From positions 1 to 64,000 of the forward strand of contig NZ_JAPEHW010000008.1 of NCBI RefSeq assembly GCF_028875915.1: a DNA stretch of 64,000 nucleotides, in the 5' to 3' direction. This document shows, in pieces, positions 11,601-20,026 of the stretch; the stretch's first letter is position 1; each line of letters starts with the position of its first letter. Made by a program: the position numbers and the translations under genes. The notes under the pieces were generated by a model. It saw nothing but the letters and a program-made list of their open reading frames with translations, ran no database searches and was not told the DNA's origin. The stretch is from Pseudoalteromonas sp. G4 (GTDB taxonomy: Bacteria; Pseudomonadota; Gammaproteobacteria; Enterobacterales; Alteromonadaceae).

Positions 11601-11910
11601 TATATTGGTGCGCAAATGGATGCCACGTTTTTTTAAATGCATACCGTTTATTTTTATCAGAATCCAAAGAATCTACGACTGCCTGAGACAATAACCCTTC
11701 CGATACCAGATCTTGCATCTGATAATCAGTATTTCTTTCCCAACTAAACATTTGTTCAAAAACAGGACCATTAATAAACTTCTCATCCGTTTCCATTTTT
11801 TGGTTTAGGTGATTTCTTAAACTAGGGTTATTAATTCCCAATACGCTAAGGGTCGCTTCTTTTGCTCGGTCATTTGCTCGTTTTTTTAGTGTTGAAAAGT
11901 ATTTATTCAA
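5635..11910 (-). CDS. druE: DruE, giant DEAD/DEAH helicase with DUF1998/MZB region (2091 aa)
   Basis: Signature gene of Druantia anti-phage systems; the length fits DruE, which is usually about 1800-2100 aa. Visible motifs: Walker A TSGTGSGKTE (121-130), DEAH at 259-262, VATSATIAG near 297, MEMGVDIGG and QRAGRAGRS (about 1105-1135), a zinc cluster with CSSCGQTG, and the DUF1998/MZB motif CDRFCNKCLLESDSR near 1687. The C-terminal 350 residues have no motif I know. The gene starts 6 nt after the stop of druH. DrmA/DrmB of DISARM share these domains but as two separate proteins; the single giant chain and the DruH neighbour favour Druantia III. Confidence 0.85.
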   Translation of the reverse strand: MNKYFSTLKKRANDRAKEATLSVLGINNPSLRNHLNQKMETDEKFINGPVFEQMFSWERNTDYQMQDLVSEGLLSQAVVDSLDSDKNKRYAFKKTWHPFAHQYKAWKDLLKKDEVNSRIITSGTGSGKTECFMVPVLQDLHNELSESKQRLEGVRAIFLYPLNALINSQRERLNAWTQHFDGDIRFCLFNGKTPEYLKSKELQIQKKTPQEVMCRDALRESPAPILVTNGTMLEYMLVRQTDAPIIEKSKGKLRWIILDEAHTYVGSQAAELALQLRRVMQAFEVKPEDIRFVATSATIAGAEAEESLKKYLADLANISTEQVAVIGGQRIVPPLRQRTFNTLSFEEIAAIEPKGQLPGKTKEKQDPGVSMLRYQALEASEIAISLRELLTQPNTPPKTINEIKKDLSHFNLSEKELYQWIDLCTATKPSSHDEAFLKLRAHYFQRTLNGLWACIDKNCSHKQNSTLKDGWAFGNVYSQHRMRCECGAPALELSFCEECNEPHLLGVYDNQSNIQQWVDRNIDEFALSEGDREDNGSVYTTSQRKLDYKTSQAVVFSQNENEEYGYSKIEVNREGKLDFDEGDIALVQRAQDLQECSSCGYTGKSKLGKAFRRAMLGAPFYTTNAVPTILEYCPDFEPDKESDAKQLGPNELPARGRRLITFTDSRQGTAKISVSMQQEAERSYFRGALIRELRKHIEEKLDIEPDVLDKVKEVQSMPLEMLKQLLPQLKKLKPEDAGALDTYISFLEAGKTSAIVPTSFSWRELVDVLRREPNISTSMTYENHYFSPEVFQKNDATKLSEMILTREVARRPKYRNSVETQGLVKLVYPGIESIREIPEYWEDFNFTLKDWKDYLKVCMDFFVRENTYVEIPAEISRWVGMHFYPKFLINPDSKDENENRVKRWPLVKTGKKRQQRIINLLAQAAGFKDIGNDEEDRLNTWLKAAWNDLVKSKTLTEYAGKQYQLNLKTVEFSLLTEAYICPVTNKLIDTIFAGISPYMPWNKDVENYLCKLIQLPSIWEFDTSTDNSTFIEEIRENVAKDEKVKLLREQNLWTDINDSAVEGGFYYTTAEHSAQQSSDNLERYEERFKNGQKNVLNCSTTMEMGVDIGGISAVVMNNVPPHPANYLQRAGRAGRSSESRAIGFTICKNNPHDQFVFSEPSWPFTTPIAAPRVTFSSKKIVQRHVNSFLLGSFLREQIGTTTKEKLFLNLKWFYLKNEGSKAIYEQFIDWVNGLSSEWSDDINLLVKGTVLADCSEKTLRNDTVLKIKDLAERWLSEYHYIESELSQTELESPYGYKLSNDINRLIKEYLLRDLATRGFLPGYGFPTDVVNLSVNSLTDYIRQKEDKERFKNKEEREDNVSLSRGMPSRNLAVAIREFAPGTELVLDGRVHRSAGISLNWQNIHVDGGKDSQKFDVAWRCSSCGQTGYEGELSKQSEIVCTNAKCAAPIPLKNQRKVIQPSGFVVDFYHEPTNNIASTHYVPVEKPWVIGKGEHRALPNPEIGFMVSDTAGQVFHHCSGLHGTGYGICLSCGKAESMTPLSELPKALALDEPHRPPMPNKFQRDEKGKAECNANGKILENIHLGYQTTTDVFELILRSPITNEYLSDVSIATTIAVALRKALVNELGISINEVGYGNRATLIEKSVQAQAIQLFDMLSGGAGFATSAKDNVQNLLINLLDILDCSEHCDRFCNKCLLESDSRHDIDKLDRTQALEWLESNIKSYIQLPDECKQMLGIGVPVKYVANTLKEKLNELIRSQPKTVKFVLSRNISDWDTSLGHIKSVFHSLLAENISVQVIVPDVQFNEDIEAYLTSLAKIGAEIYAADFQHPIVFQVINQETCISVANTSPKATLPGIDWLTSDQITVEANEFRELNGTQLTFEPVSDAGTVEIQILDELNAPLDKFGSNFLKQLTESNKNLEQLIRSNTLKSITYTDRYIQSPSSMLMISELLKSLTNGKDISTTVKTCFKTRGNSQAYAIQHDWDYDEDYKAIFSAWLQFKVSPSANLILTEKYQVPHRRTLLLEFESGENVTITLDQGVGYWNLRVGQGLHKMDFMLRAEDQLKHLLEVEKSAYVKNSADWETWFTVSVN

Positions 11911-11916
11911 TTTAGT

Positions 11917-14900
11917 TTACTCCTGAATAAAAAAGCACAAAGCGCATTGGTAAATTGAGTCGAACCAGTTACGATCAAACTCCATTAACTGTCGTAAAAG
12001 GAAATAATTGACGGAATCAGTACTAAGCACTTCTTCCCATGATGTATCAGTTGCTGCAACCACTGCAGCTGCAATGGGGAAATATATAACAGCAGCCTGG
12101 AATTTATTTGGCACTTTAAACTGGACTAAATGTGGATAATTTTGATTAACCCATTTCTGTAAAGGTAATTGATATTGTTGAGGCCAGCGAATATCAACAT
12201 CTGAGTTATCTCTTAGTAGCTCTTCGCGCCTAATATCAATCAAAACCGAATACATATTTTGGCTATTCCTTTTTAAAGAGAAAAACTCAGGTAAACCCAG
12301 GAAACTGCAAATAGAACTTGCTTTTTCGCTTATATATTTATTAACCAGTATTTGCGGTAGGCCTAACTCACCTAAGTAGTACTCATATTTATTTAAAGCA
12401 CTCTTCCATTGGCCTATGGGTAATAATTCCCAAACAATATTAAACTCTGTTTGTATTGTCTGCATAACTTTTTCAGTGTTTAATTTAGTCACTAAAGGCA
12501 ATAGTATTAAACACTTGGGGTGTTTAACTAGCGCTTTAAATGCTTCAAAAGTGAGCGCAGGTAGGTGGGCATATTTATCTAAAAGACAATCAAAATAACC
12601 CCACCCAGAATGCTCAAAGTCATTAGTCATTTGCTCTAACACTGCATCAAACGCTGATTTGTTATGTACTGGATGATAAAGCTCTGCAGCTTTACCTAAT
12701 GACTTAATATGTACTGGTGCATCAATACTGTGTGACGAAGGAATAAAAATAGGCCTGAATTGATAAGTCGAGTTTTGTGAAGGGATCGCAAGATGAGGAG
12801 TTTTAACAACCAAAGGAAGTTCAAACTTACCTATGTGTACTTCTCCAGATGACCTCTGCGTTAGTGTTTCACAATTCTGTTCCGGATTAGCTAAGTTCAG
12901 AAGCTCAACTTTAAGCCCCGAGAAGTCGACTTGTTTATCTGCTTCAAAACTTAATAAGTTATCTTCTTTTGAACCATAAAGTGCATACCGCCCAATTGTA
13001 TATTGTTTAGTTTGAACCCCATCACCACTAATAACCATTCGAACTACTGCATCTAATTCTGATGATTGTGCCGTTGCTAAAAGAGATTTTATTTTCTCAC
13101 GTAAATCAAAAAGATTAACTTCTTCAACGAACTTATCTACCTTGTATTGAAAGAGATAAGAAGTATTGCCTGGTGCACTTGTTGGTGCTTTTAGCTCAAT
13201 CTCAAACAATGAACTTGGTTTATTAGCCTCTTTAAATAAATTAATCCTTGCTCCAAGTAAATTATCGACAGAAAAAAGGTAAGGAAGCTCACGTCCCGAA
13301 CCATCAAACAATAAAGCGCCTTTACTTGGAAAAGGTAGTTTTAGAGAAATAGGATCAGATAATAAATTGGCTTGAATCTGCATTTCAAAAGCTGGCGGTG
13401 GCGCTCCATTAGCTTCGAGTTCGATTCGTTTACCTCCATTTATCACAACGGCTTTATTTGCTATGTCTTTAGAGATTGAATATAAAAATGGCTTATCACT
13501 CTGAATAGTTAGACATCCTAAATTCGATTTATTGCCAGCATGTAAACCTAATTCGAAATCTTTTGGTAAAATCGCTAGCTTTCGACGATACAAAGTTTTT
13601 TGCCCGTCTTTTATTCTAAGTACTTGTCTACCAAAAAAATTACAGTTATTGCCCAATTGTGTTAAGTCGTTTTCACCGATTAAGATTTTAGTATGGGGGT
13701 AATCACATGCAATCTTTGGTACCCCTTTATAAACTGGGTAACCAGTAACTGTTTCAAATTCAAAAATCTCGCCAGAAATATGAACCGCTTCTTTATGAAA
13801 GCTATCGAGTTTTGTTGATAATCCATAATTATCTGTTTTTGAATCTGAAAAATAATTAACGCTTAACTCACCGCTAAAAGTTATTAGACGATAATTATCA
13901 AGGCTTAGGTCTTTAAAGATTTGAGCATTACAATCAAACACTTCCGCTGAACCTGCAACTATAGCAGTCAAGGAATCGGCTTTTTTACTATGACTGCCAA
14001 CGCCAATTACAGTAAGCTTTTCCTTTTGATTAAGTAATAGTGGCATTTCATCACAAGGCAACCAAGATCCTGGGATTGCCTCACTTAATCGTATTCTACC
14101 AGCCTGCATTACAACTAATTTCAAAGGCGCTTCATAAACATCACGCGTAAACGTCACTTTAGTTTTTCGCATGTGCAGTATTGCTTGTTCATTAACTAGT
14201 TCAGCTCTAGCCATGCCTAAATCAGCAATCTGCTTATCACCCTCATATATCAAAACCTCTACAATTGGTGCTGTTAAGTCTTGCTTTTTAAGATCTACTG
14301 ATAATTTATTGCTCACAGTAATTTCTGAATTAAATGCCAGGCTTTCAGACTCTTTAACCCATTGAGTCAAACTCAAACGCTCTCTTCTTAGCTTAGATAC
14401 TTTACGTTGCTGTGTTGCAGAACTTAATAAAACAGATAAGAAGTCATCGCCCACTTTGGTATCCAAGGGGATAGGAAAGCTATTACGCCATTTAGGTAAA
14501 AGATTATCGAGATGTTTTGCAGGGTTGGACTGTTTATCCAACTCATAGGTATCAATTAATCCATACAGATTACTCACCATATCATGCAGAAGTGTAACGG
14601 TGCTTTGCGTTTGAAAGGCATCTGGCAACTTAGTGAGTTGTTGCTCTATAAATGGAAGAGGTGATTGACCAAACGATTTAGCTCTGTCAAATTCATTTAA
14701 TAATCTTTTAAATAAACTTTGAAATCGTCCCCCTTCAGCTGCAAGTAGACCAAACGGTAAACCACCTTCCGCATAAACTGAACCTAAGAAATCACTTCTA
14801 CAGACGCTGTGTTTATTTATAGGACGTTTCCAAAACGTTAAACCTTTTACTATCACCTTTGATCTTTGGTTAGCGTCAAGCTCATACCCTAGTTGCTCAA

Positions 14901-15186
14901 AAATGCCTGCCCAAGACCAGCCTGATTGATATTCTCTTCGATACCACTCTGCACCAAATAAACAAAAGCAAGCGCACCAATCTCGATCATTTAAGGTCAA
15001 GTTTGTAGGGACTCTAAATCTTAAAAGCTCCTTACTCCGCTTATACTCATCTTCAGTTGTATGATAGCTAAATAAAGGTAAACCCTTAGCTTCCAAATAA
15101 TTACGCTTATTTAAAAATTCTCTAATGAAGATGCTACTACTTTCTAGTTTACTTTTGCTTGCAAAGGCTTCGTCTGAAACGGTCAT
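11917..15186 (-). CDS. druH: DruH, Druantia type III partner protein (1089 aa)
   Basis: Large protein with no motif of known catalytic function, directly upstream of druE and in the same operon. Length and position match DruH, the only partner of DruE in Druantia III; I believe the family is also annotated as STY4851/ECs_5259. The N-terminus is rich in W, R and C (RDWCACFCLFGAEWYRRE). The middle is beta-rich and resembles a string of immunoglobulin-like or sandwich domains. It heads the operon: ATG at 15186, with GAAAGGA about 8 nt upstream. The call leans on context and on recognition of the N-terminal region. Confidence 0.75.
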   Translation of the reverse strand: MTVSDEAFASKSKLESSSIFIREFLNKRNYLEAKGLPLFSYHTTEDEYKRSKELLRFRVPTNLTLNDRDWCACFCLFGAEWYRREYQSGWSWAGIFEQLGYELDANQRSKVIVKGLTFWKRPINKHSVCRSDFLGSVYAEGGLPFGLLAAEGGRFQSLFKRLLNEFDRAKSFGQSPLPFIEQQLTKLPDAFQTQSTVTLLHDMVSNLYGLIDTYELDKQSNPAKHLDNLLPKWRNSFPIPLDTKVGDDFLSVLLSSATQQRKVSKLRRERLSLTQWVKESESLAFNSEITVSNKLSVDLKKQDLTAPIVEVLIYEGDKQIADLGMARAELVNEQAILHMRKTKVTFTRDVYEAPLKLVVMQAGRIRLSEAIPGSWLPCDEMPLLLNQKEKLTVIGVGSHSKKADSLTAIVAGSAEVFDCNAQIFKDLSLDNYRLITFSGELSVNYFSDSKTDNYGLSTKLDSFHKEAVHISGEIFEFETVTGYPVYKGVPKIACDYPHTKILIGENDLTQLGNNCNFFGRQVLRIKDGQKTLYRRKLAILPKDFELGLHAGNKSNLGCLTIQSDKPFLYSISKDIANKAVVINGGKRIELEANGAPPPAFEMQIQANLLSDPISLKLPFPSKGALLFDGSGRELPYLFSVDNLLGARINLFKEANKPSSLFEIELKAPTSAPGNTSYLFQYKVDKFVEEVNLFDLREKIKSLLATAQSSELDAVVRMVISGDGVQTKQYTIGRYALYGSKEDNLLSFEADKQVDFSGLKVELLNLANPEQNCETLTQRSSGEVHIGKFELPLVVKTPHLAIPSQNSTYQFRPIFIPSSHSIDAPVHIKSLGKAAELYHPVHNKSAFDAVLEQMTNDFEHSGWGYFDCLLDKYAHLPALTFEAFKALVKHPKCLILLPLVTKLNTEKVMQTIQTEFNIVWELLPIGQWKSALNKYEYYLGELGLPQILVNKYISEKASSICSFLGLPEFFSLKRNSQNMYSVLIDIRREELLRDNSDVDIRWPQQYQLPLQKWVNQNYPHLVQFKVPNKFQAAVIYFPIAAAVVAATDTSWEEVLSTDSVNYFLLRQLMEFDRNWFDSIYQCALCFFIQE

Positions 15187-15555
15187 TATTTTTCCTTTCT
15201 AGGCTGAGCAATCTTGTATCTATGCGCGCTATCGTGGTTATTTCGCCTTAATAAAAGCTGAATATAAGAAATAGCTGCACAGTATTTGCTACCGAACAAA
15301 TATAATGATACTAGATTAAAGAGTTTTTGTTAGAAGGGAGGATTACAAGCTTGCAAAATATGTAGGAAAGTCCATCTAGTTTGCTGTCGAAAATCCCTTT
15401 CAACATAGTATCTATACTCTAAATTTTCATTAGTGTAACAAAGTATACAATTAATGCTAGGTACAAAATAAATAATTAAAGCAATAACTTAAAATTATAA
15501 ATCATACATAAAAAGCTATCACACATTATTACGTGCACCTCCTTAATCATCATAT
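15187..15555. other. intergenic region upstream of druH
   Basis: About 370 nt without a convincing gene. It contains the CAAGCTTG promoter element (15313-15353), which would give druH an untranslated leader of roughly 120 nt, and AT-rich sequence after the stop of the DUF262 gene at 15556. I see no clear terminator for that gene. Confidence 0.5.
15313..15353 (-). promoter_or_regulatory. CAAGCTTG-type promoter, copy B (before druH)
   Basis: Palindrome CAAGCTTG at 15346-15353, then 27 nt and TAATCT (15318-15313) on the minus strand, the same geometry as the other four copies. No -35 hexamer is seen at the usual spacing. This copy is 163.5 nt from its start codon, farther than the others. Confidence 0.6.
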
Positions 15556-17592
15556 TTATGATAAGTCAGGGGTCTGATCTAACAAGAAATTCAGAATGGT
15601 CTCAGCGTGTAATTGTATTCCACTTTCCCTATCATCAGCTTTGAGGTGAGAAGGGTTATACCAATCTTTATAACAAAACATTAAGCGTTGCTTTAAGCTC
15701 TCGGCTTTACTTTTATGCTTTGCAATCACGTTTTGCTTTTTCTCGTCAGGTGAAGCGTTACCTAAGCTTGAGTTTGTATTGCTACTAACCAAGCACAAAT
15801 TAGCAAATGAGTTGTTAAGCGTATTGTCCATAGGCTCTATTTTTGATGTTTGCGGGTAATGGTGCTCTACTGAGCTTCTATTGGTGAACTTAAACTTACT
15901 TACAGCCTGTCTAAATAATTTTAGGTATTCTTTGTCTATATGCTCTTGCGCAGTATCACCTAACAAAGACCGTTGCCACTCATTATCTTCGTTAAACGTC
16001 ACCTTTTGCCAAATCTTATAATCTAGGTAATTAAAAATATATGATTGAACATCAACACCACGGTTGATAGCTGCTTTTAATTTATCTCTATCCAACGTCT
16101 TGCTATTACTTGCCTCTTTAGTGATTTCGCATAAGTGCTCAAACGCGAGTTTTTCAATACGCTCTAGTAATTTGTAGCTGGTCACTTCTGTTTGCTCATT
16201 CAAATAAATCAAAACTGAAGAAAGCCATTTTTTATAATTATTCGCAGGGTAAGAAACATGAAACATTGTTTGCAACATGGTTAATTGCTCTCTTTCATTG
16301 TTACTACTTTTCGCGAACGTGCTAACTGGTTGTATCACAAAGTTACTATTTGATTTTTTACGCTCTAATTGCCTTATCCCCCATTCACCAGTTATGGTAC
16401 TCAAGTCACGTTTAATTATGTAATTATCAAATAGCACTCGTACTTTAAGTAACTTACTTACAAACTCTTTCACATTATCTTGTGACACGGGGTTATCATC
16501 ACAGCGCAATAAATACTTATCAAATTCAGTAATCAGTTTTTTGTCATCTAAAGAAACCGACTCACTGCAATGTATATTTAAAACGTGAAGCAAAAAATTT
16601 GGAAAATTGATTACTGAAACAAACCTATCATCAATATCACTCTCTGGTTCAGTTGCATCTTGAAACTCTGCGTTGTTAAACAATGAGATAAGAGAATGCG
16701 ATTTTTCACGCTCTTCTAAGCTGGATGATTCGTTACGCTCAATGAACTGTTCGCTTTTTATACTTTCCATTGCTTGAGCTACACTTTCAAAAAGCTCGCT
16801 TCCTTTATTATTAACCAACAACAACTGCTTTAAATCATCACCAAAGATTAAATGCCTTATTGAATTCGGGAAGCGAAAAGGTGCGTAATGCCCCATATCA
16901 GAACAAGCATCCCAAATAATGGAAAACGCGATATGATCATTTTTGCTAAGCACATTCATTAGCCGAGCTTTAATAATTTCATGACTTTCTAGCTGCTCGC
17001 CACGATTATTCATGATCTCAAAGTAGTGGTTTAGGTCGGTTTTATTAGGTAAGCATGTGCGTACAATAATGACATGTTTAAGCAAGTAATCAGCAAACTC
17101 TTTTAAAGTTTGAAACTCATCTTTAAAAAGTTGCTTAATGTATGTATGAGCCACTTGAAAAGCATTTAGAATATTTGGCTCAAAAGTAGAAAACGCGTTT
17201 TCATCTTTTGCGCCATTTTCAAATAAATATTCTAAAGTTGATTTAGAATTCACTCTACATTCAAAGTTTAAATTAAGTGACGTTATATCTAACTCGACTT
17301 TAAGTGATTTTAGTGCCGCCAAAATAATACATAACGTTGTATGACGCTGCTGGCCATCCACTGTTTCAAAATGTACATAGCCCTCTCTATTCTCTCTAAT
17401 GTCAACAACTAAAGAGCCAATGTAATAATTTTGAGTATTAGTTTCTTTAAACTTGTCAAATACATCTCTTATAAGTTGTTTTACTTGAGTTTCTTCCCAC
17501 GCATAATTTCTTTGATAGCTTGGGATAACATAGCTAGTATCTTTACTAAATAATGCCTTAATAGATAAGCTTTCAACGTTTGTATTAGTCAT
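15556..17592 (-). CDS. DUF262/DUF1524 (GmrSD-type) protein (678 aa)
   Basis: The N-terminal DUF262 domain has IPSYQRNYAW (about 23-32), IGSLVV and VDGQQRHTTL (78-87), the ParB-like nucleotide-handling motif of GmrS. The C-terminal DUF1524 domain has a His-Me-finger-type motif, VEHHYPQT (about 575), and an asparagine-rich NSFANLCLV segment, as in GmrD nucleases. Such proteins act as type IV restriction enzymes against modified phage DNA. The start overlaps the preceding DUF262 gene by 8 nt. It is the last gene of the operon that begins at 22,457. Substrate specificity cannot be read from sequence. Confidence 0.8.
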   Translation of the reverse strand: MTNTNVESLSIKALFSKDTSYVIPSYQRNYAWEETQVKQLIRDVFDKFKETNTQNYYIGSLVVDIRENREGYVHFETVDGQQRHTTLCIILAALKSLKVELDITSLNLNFECRVNSKSTLEYLFENGAKDENAFSTFEPNILNAFQVAHTYIKQLFKDEFQTLKEFADYLLKHVIIVRTCLPNKTDLNHYFEIMNNRGEQLESHEIIKARLMNVLSKNDHIAFSIIWDACSDMGHYAPFRFPNSIRHLIFGDDLKQLLLVNNKGSELFESVAQAMESIKSEQFIERNESSSLEEREKSHSLISLFNNAEFQDATEPESDIDDRFVSVINFPNFLLHVLNIHCSESVSLDDKKLITEFDKYLLRCDDNPVSQDNVKEFVSKLLKVRVLFDNYIIKRDLSTITGEWGIRQLERKKSNSNFVIQPVSTFAKSSNNEREQLTMLQTMFHVSYPANNYKKWLSSVLIYLNEQTEVTSYKLLERIEKLAFEHLCEITKEASNSKTLDRDKLKAAINRGVDVQSYIFNYLDYKIWQKVTFNEDNEWQRSLLGDTAQEHIDKEYLKLFRQAVSKFKFTNRSSVEHHYPQTSKIEPMDNTLNNSFANLCLVSSNTNSSLGNASPDEKKQNVIAKHKSKAESLKQRLMFCYKDWYNPSHLKADDRESGIQLHAETILNFLLDQTPDLS

Positions 17593-18904
17593 TATTTAGC
17601 TCCTTGCCTAAATAGATTTTATGTAATTTGCTTAACCCTTTTGTTTTATTGGATTGAACAGCTTCTTCATCCTTTATTACAACGTAGCGCAGAACTTCTT
17701 TTGCAGTTACAGCACTTTCTATCAATCGAATCAAACTATTACTGGCCCTGGCGTAATTATCAACACTGGCAAATTGCACTCGAGCATTTTCCAATCTAAG
17801 TTTATATGCCCAAACAAAACATAAACGAGCGGCTAACTCAAAATTCTGATCACCAAATTTATCTTTGTATTGTAATAAGACTGCCAAAAAGAGATTTCTG
17901 GTATACATATCTCCCGAACGACCACTTCCTTTGTAATCAACAAGGTATTGCTTTACTTCTGGGTTATTAAGTAGAAGCCGTTTTTGCTCTATGTAATAAC
18001 TGATATATTCAAAAAAGCGAGCGCCATTTAAAATCACCTGGTTTATTTGATGCGGGTAATTCAAAGATTGTTTATCAACTAACCGAGTTGGTGCTTGATT
18101 GTAATTATTAGTAAATACATGTGCACGCAAAGCTACTTGCATAAATACAGGAAGCTCATCGCTATTGATATCTAATCCTTTAAATACATCGATATCTTTA
18201 TTGGTAAAGTAGCGCCCTTTTTTACCCTTATTCCATCGCCTTAAACGGTATAAATAATCAGAGAAAATACTTTTAAGTTCACCACCGGTTGATGCTTCAC
18301 TTTCCCAATTTTCTATAACAAAGAGCTTTTCTTGTTCGTTATCATTTTTCATTTCACGTAGATGAAATGCTTTAAGTAAATCGTGGGGCTCAAGCGCCTT
18401 CCCTCTGGCATTTTGACTATCAAAAAACTGAAATGCTTCTCCTAAGTCTGACAACCTAATAACCACCACAGAGCAGCTTTTTAAAATGAAATCAAAAAGC
18501 TAGCAGAGTTCCTGTTCTTCAAAATATGAAATGTACTCTTTTATAAAAGCGCTATTATGCATTGCTTGTTGTTGTGATTCAGGGTGACTTAGCGTTAAAA
18601 GTTTCAAAAGCTCTGGCAGTTCTTTGTTTTTAATTTTGTCATTAATAGCTGCAAGTAAAAGGCAAAGCGTAATTGTACGTTGTTGACCATCAACTATCTC
18701 TAATGCTTTATCTTCAGCTTGATATAAAACAACAGTTCCAATTCTGTATTCATCACTACTAACTGCATTATTTTTTAAATCATCAATAAGTTGAATAATA
18801 TGATTTTCACGCCAACGGTAGGGACGTTGATATTCAGGAATTACAAGTTTTTCATTAAACAGTTCTTCTATTGGTTGAACTTCTGGAATAATACATTCAC
18901 TCAT
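17585..18904 (-). pseudogene. DUF262 gene interrupted by an in-frame amber codon
   Basis: Residues 1-134 carry the DUF262 motifs IPEYQRPYRW and VDGQQRTITL. A TAG at 18502-18500 then stops translation. The same frame continues without a shift into VVVIRLSDLGEAFQFFDSQN and HDLLKAFHLREM, standard later DUF262 motifs, ending at 17585. The full reading would be about 439 residues. A single base change (CAG or TGG to TAG) explains the break. The 294-residue downstream part could start internally at 18469 (reading GTG). Overlaps of 8 nt with both neighbours show it was a regular operon member. Options are recent inactivation, amber read-through, a split two-chain protein, or a sequencing error. Confidence 0.75.
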
Positions 18905-19568
18905 AAACAGTCCCTTTTAGGTTGTTTAGTAAAACTTCACATGCTTTATAGCGTTCAACTAGTGGTATTTCTTTATAAAAATCACTCGCTATGCCATCAG
19001 ATAAAATGCGTTTTTTATGTCCGGTATTTGGATCATTGATGTATGTACTAATCCTTTTAAGTTTTTCGGGATTTTCATGCCAAGAGATATTGAAAGCACA
19101 TAAGTTAGGAAAGAATGTCATGGTAGAGTAAGCTGGAATATTGGCATGTATCCACCAAGCTAATGACGCCCAGTCACCCGTTTTTTCGAAATAGTCTAAG
19201 TAAGATGGGATAACAATACAGGCTGTTGCGCCCATAAAACCATTTTCGTCGCGTTTGTCCCAAATATGACCCGCATAGTTTTTTTCATTGCTTGCGCAAT
19301 TAGCGCCAAGCTCATTCCCCAGCTGATTTACTTCGCAGCTTCTGTATGCCGAGCGAATATGAATTCGCCCCCATGCTTTTTGAACAGGTTCAAGAACCTT
19401 TTCACATAAGTTTGAACCTGCTGAAATAGCTAATTCAATATCATCTGGAACGTTATTAATTCCATTAACAGCAGCCGTTTCTGAAAACAAGAAGTCGCGT
19501 AAAAAAAAGTTCTCTGATAAACGAATACGGGCTAATTTATCAAGTGTTGTTATTTTATTTTTTGACAT
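18897..19568 (-). CDS. peptidase M15-like protein (223 aa)
   Basis: Contains features reminiscent of D-Ala-D-Ala carboxypeptidase/hedgehog-type zinc peptidases (M15): IRSAYRSCEVNQLG, then GHIWDKRDENGFMGAT, which could supply the His and Asp zinc ligands, and AWWIH. It has no signal peptide, so it should act in the cytoplasm, which is odd for a cell-wall enzyme and suggests another substrate or a non-catalytic role. It overlaps the interrupted DUF262 gene by 8 nt and follows the 140-aa gene by 35 nt in one operon. Confidence 0.6.
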   Translation of the reverse strand: MSKNKITTLDKLARIRLSENFFLRDFLFSETAAVNGINNVPDDIELAISAGSNLCEKVLEPVQKAWGRIHIRSAYRSCEVNQLGNELGANCASNEKNYAGHIWDKRDENGFMGATACIVIPSYLDYFEKTGDWASLAWWIHANIPAYSTMTFFPNLCAFNISWHENPEKLKRISTYINDPNTGHKKRILSDGIASDFYKEIPLVERYKACEVLLNNLKGTVYE

Positions 19569-19603
19569 GGCTTTTATTTTAAAATGGTTATTTAACTGCG
19601 AGG

Positions 19604-20026
19604 CTATTTACTTACTAAGAAAAACTCTTCGCCATCTGCTTCATCAATTGAACAACAAGTTGCGAGGAAACCATCATCAGTTACGAATGACCCAATAGAG
19701 TTAGAATCGTCAGTAAAACATTGTGGGAAATTCGATGACTGCTCTAAACTATACGCACGATATCCAAGTATCATTTGAAACTTAGTTCCGTTTTTTTCCG
19801 CATATGCTTTCAAGTCAGAAAAGCTATCAAAGACTTCATAACCTTCGGTGCAAAACGCTAAACAGTCGTATAAATCATCAACTCCCAATTCAACAAGTGT
19901 TGCTGATTCAAGAACATGAACAAACTGGTTAACTAATTTTTGATTGAAAAGAGTGCCAAAACGAGCTTCAACTGTGTCTTGAATTCGCATTTTTTCGGCA
20001 TCTGTAAAAGGCTTATATTCCCTCAT
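19604..20026 (-). CDS. hypothetical protein (140 aa)
   Basis: Not recognised. Acidic soluble protein with a helical N-terminal half (FTDAEKMRIQDTVEARFG) and two adjacent cysteines (ATCCS) near the C-terminus. The start overlaps the stop of the upstream zinc protein by 4 nt (ATGA), so the two are translationally coupled and may work together. Confidence 0.65.
   Translation of the reverse strand: MREYKPFTDAEKMRIQDTVEARFGTLFNQKLVNQFVHVLESATLVELGVDDLYDCLAFCTEGYEVFDSFSDLKAYAEKNGTKFQMILGYRAYSLEQSSNFPQCFTDDSNSIGSFVTDDGFLATCCSIDEADGEEFFLVSK

Noticed and set aside
5635-11910. DISARM DrmA/DrmB
   Set aside because: Helicase and DUF1998 regions are in one giant chain and the neighbour is DruH-like, with no DrmC or methyltransferase.
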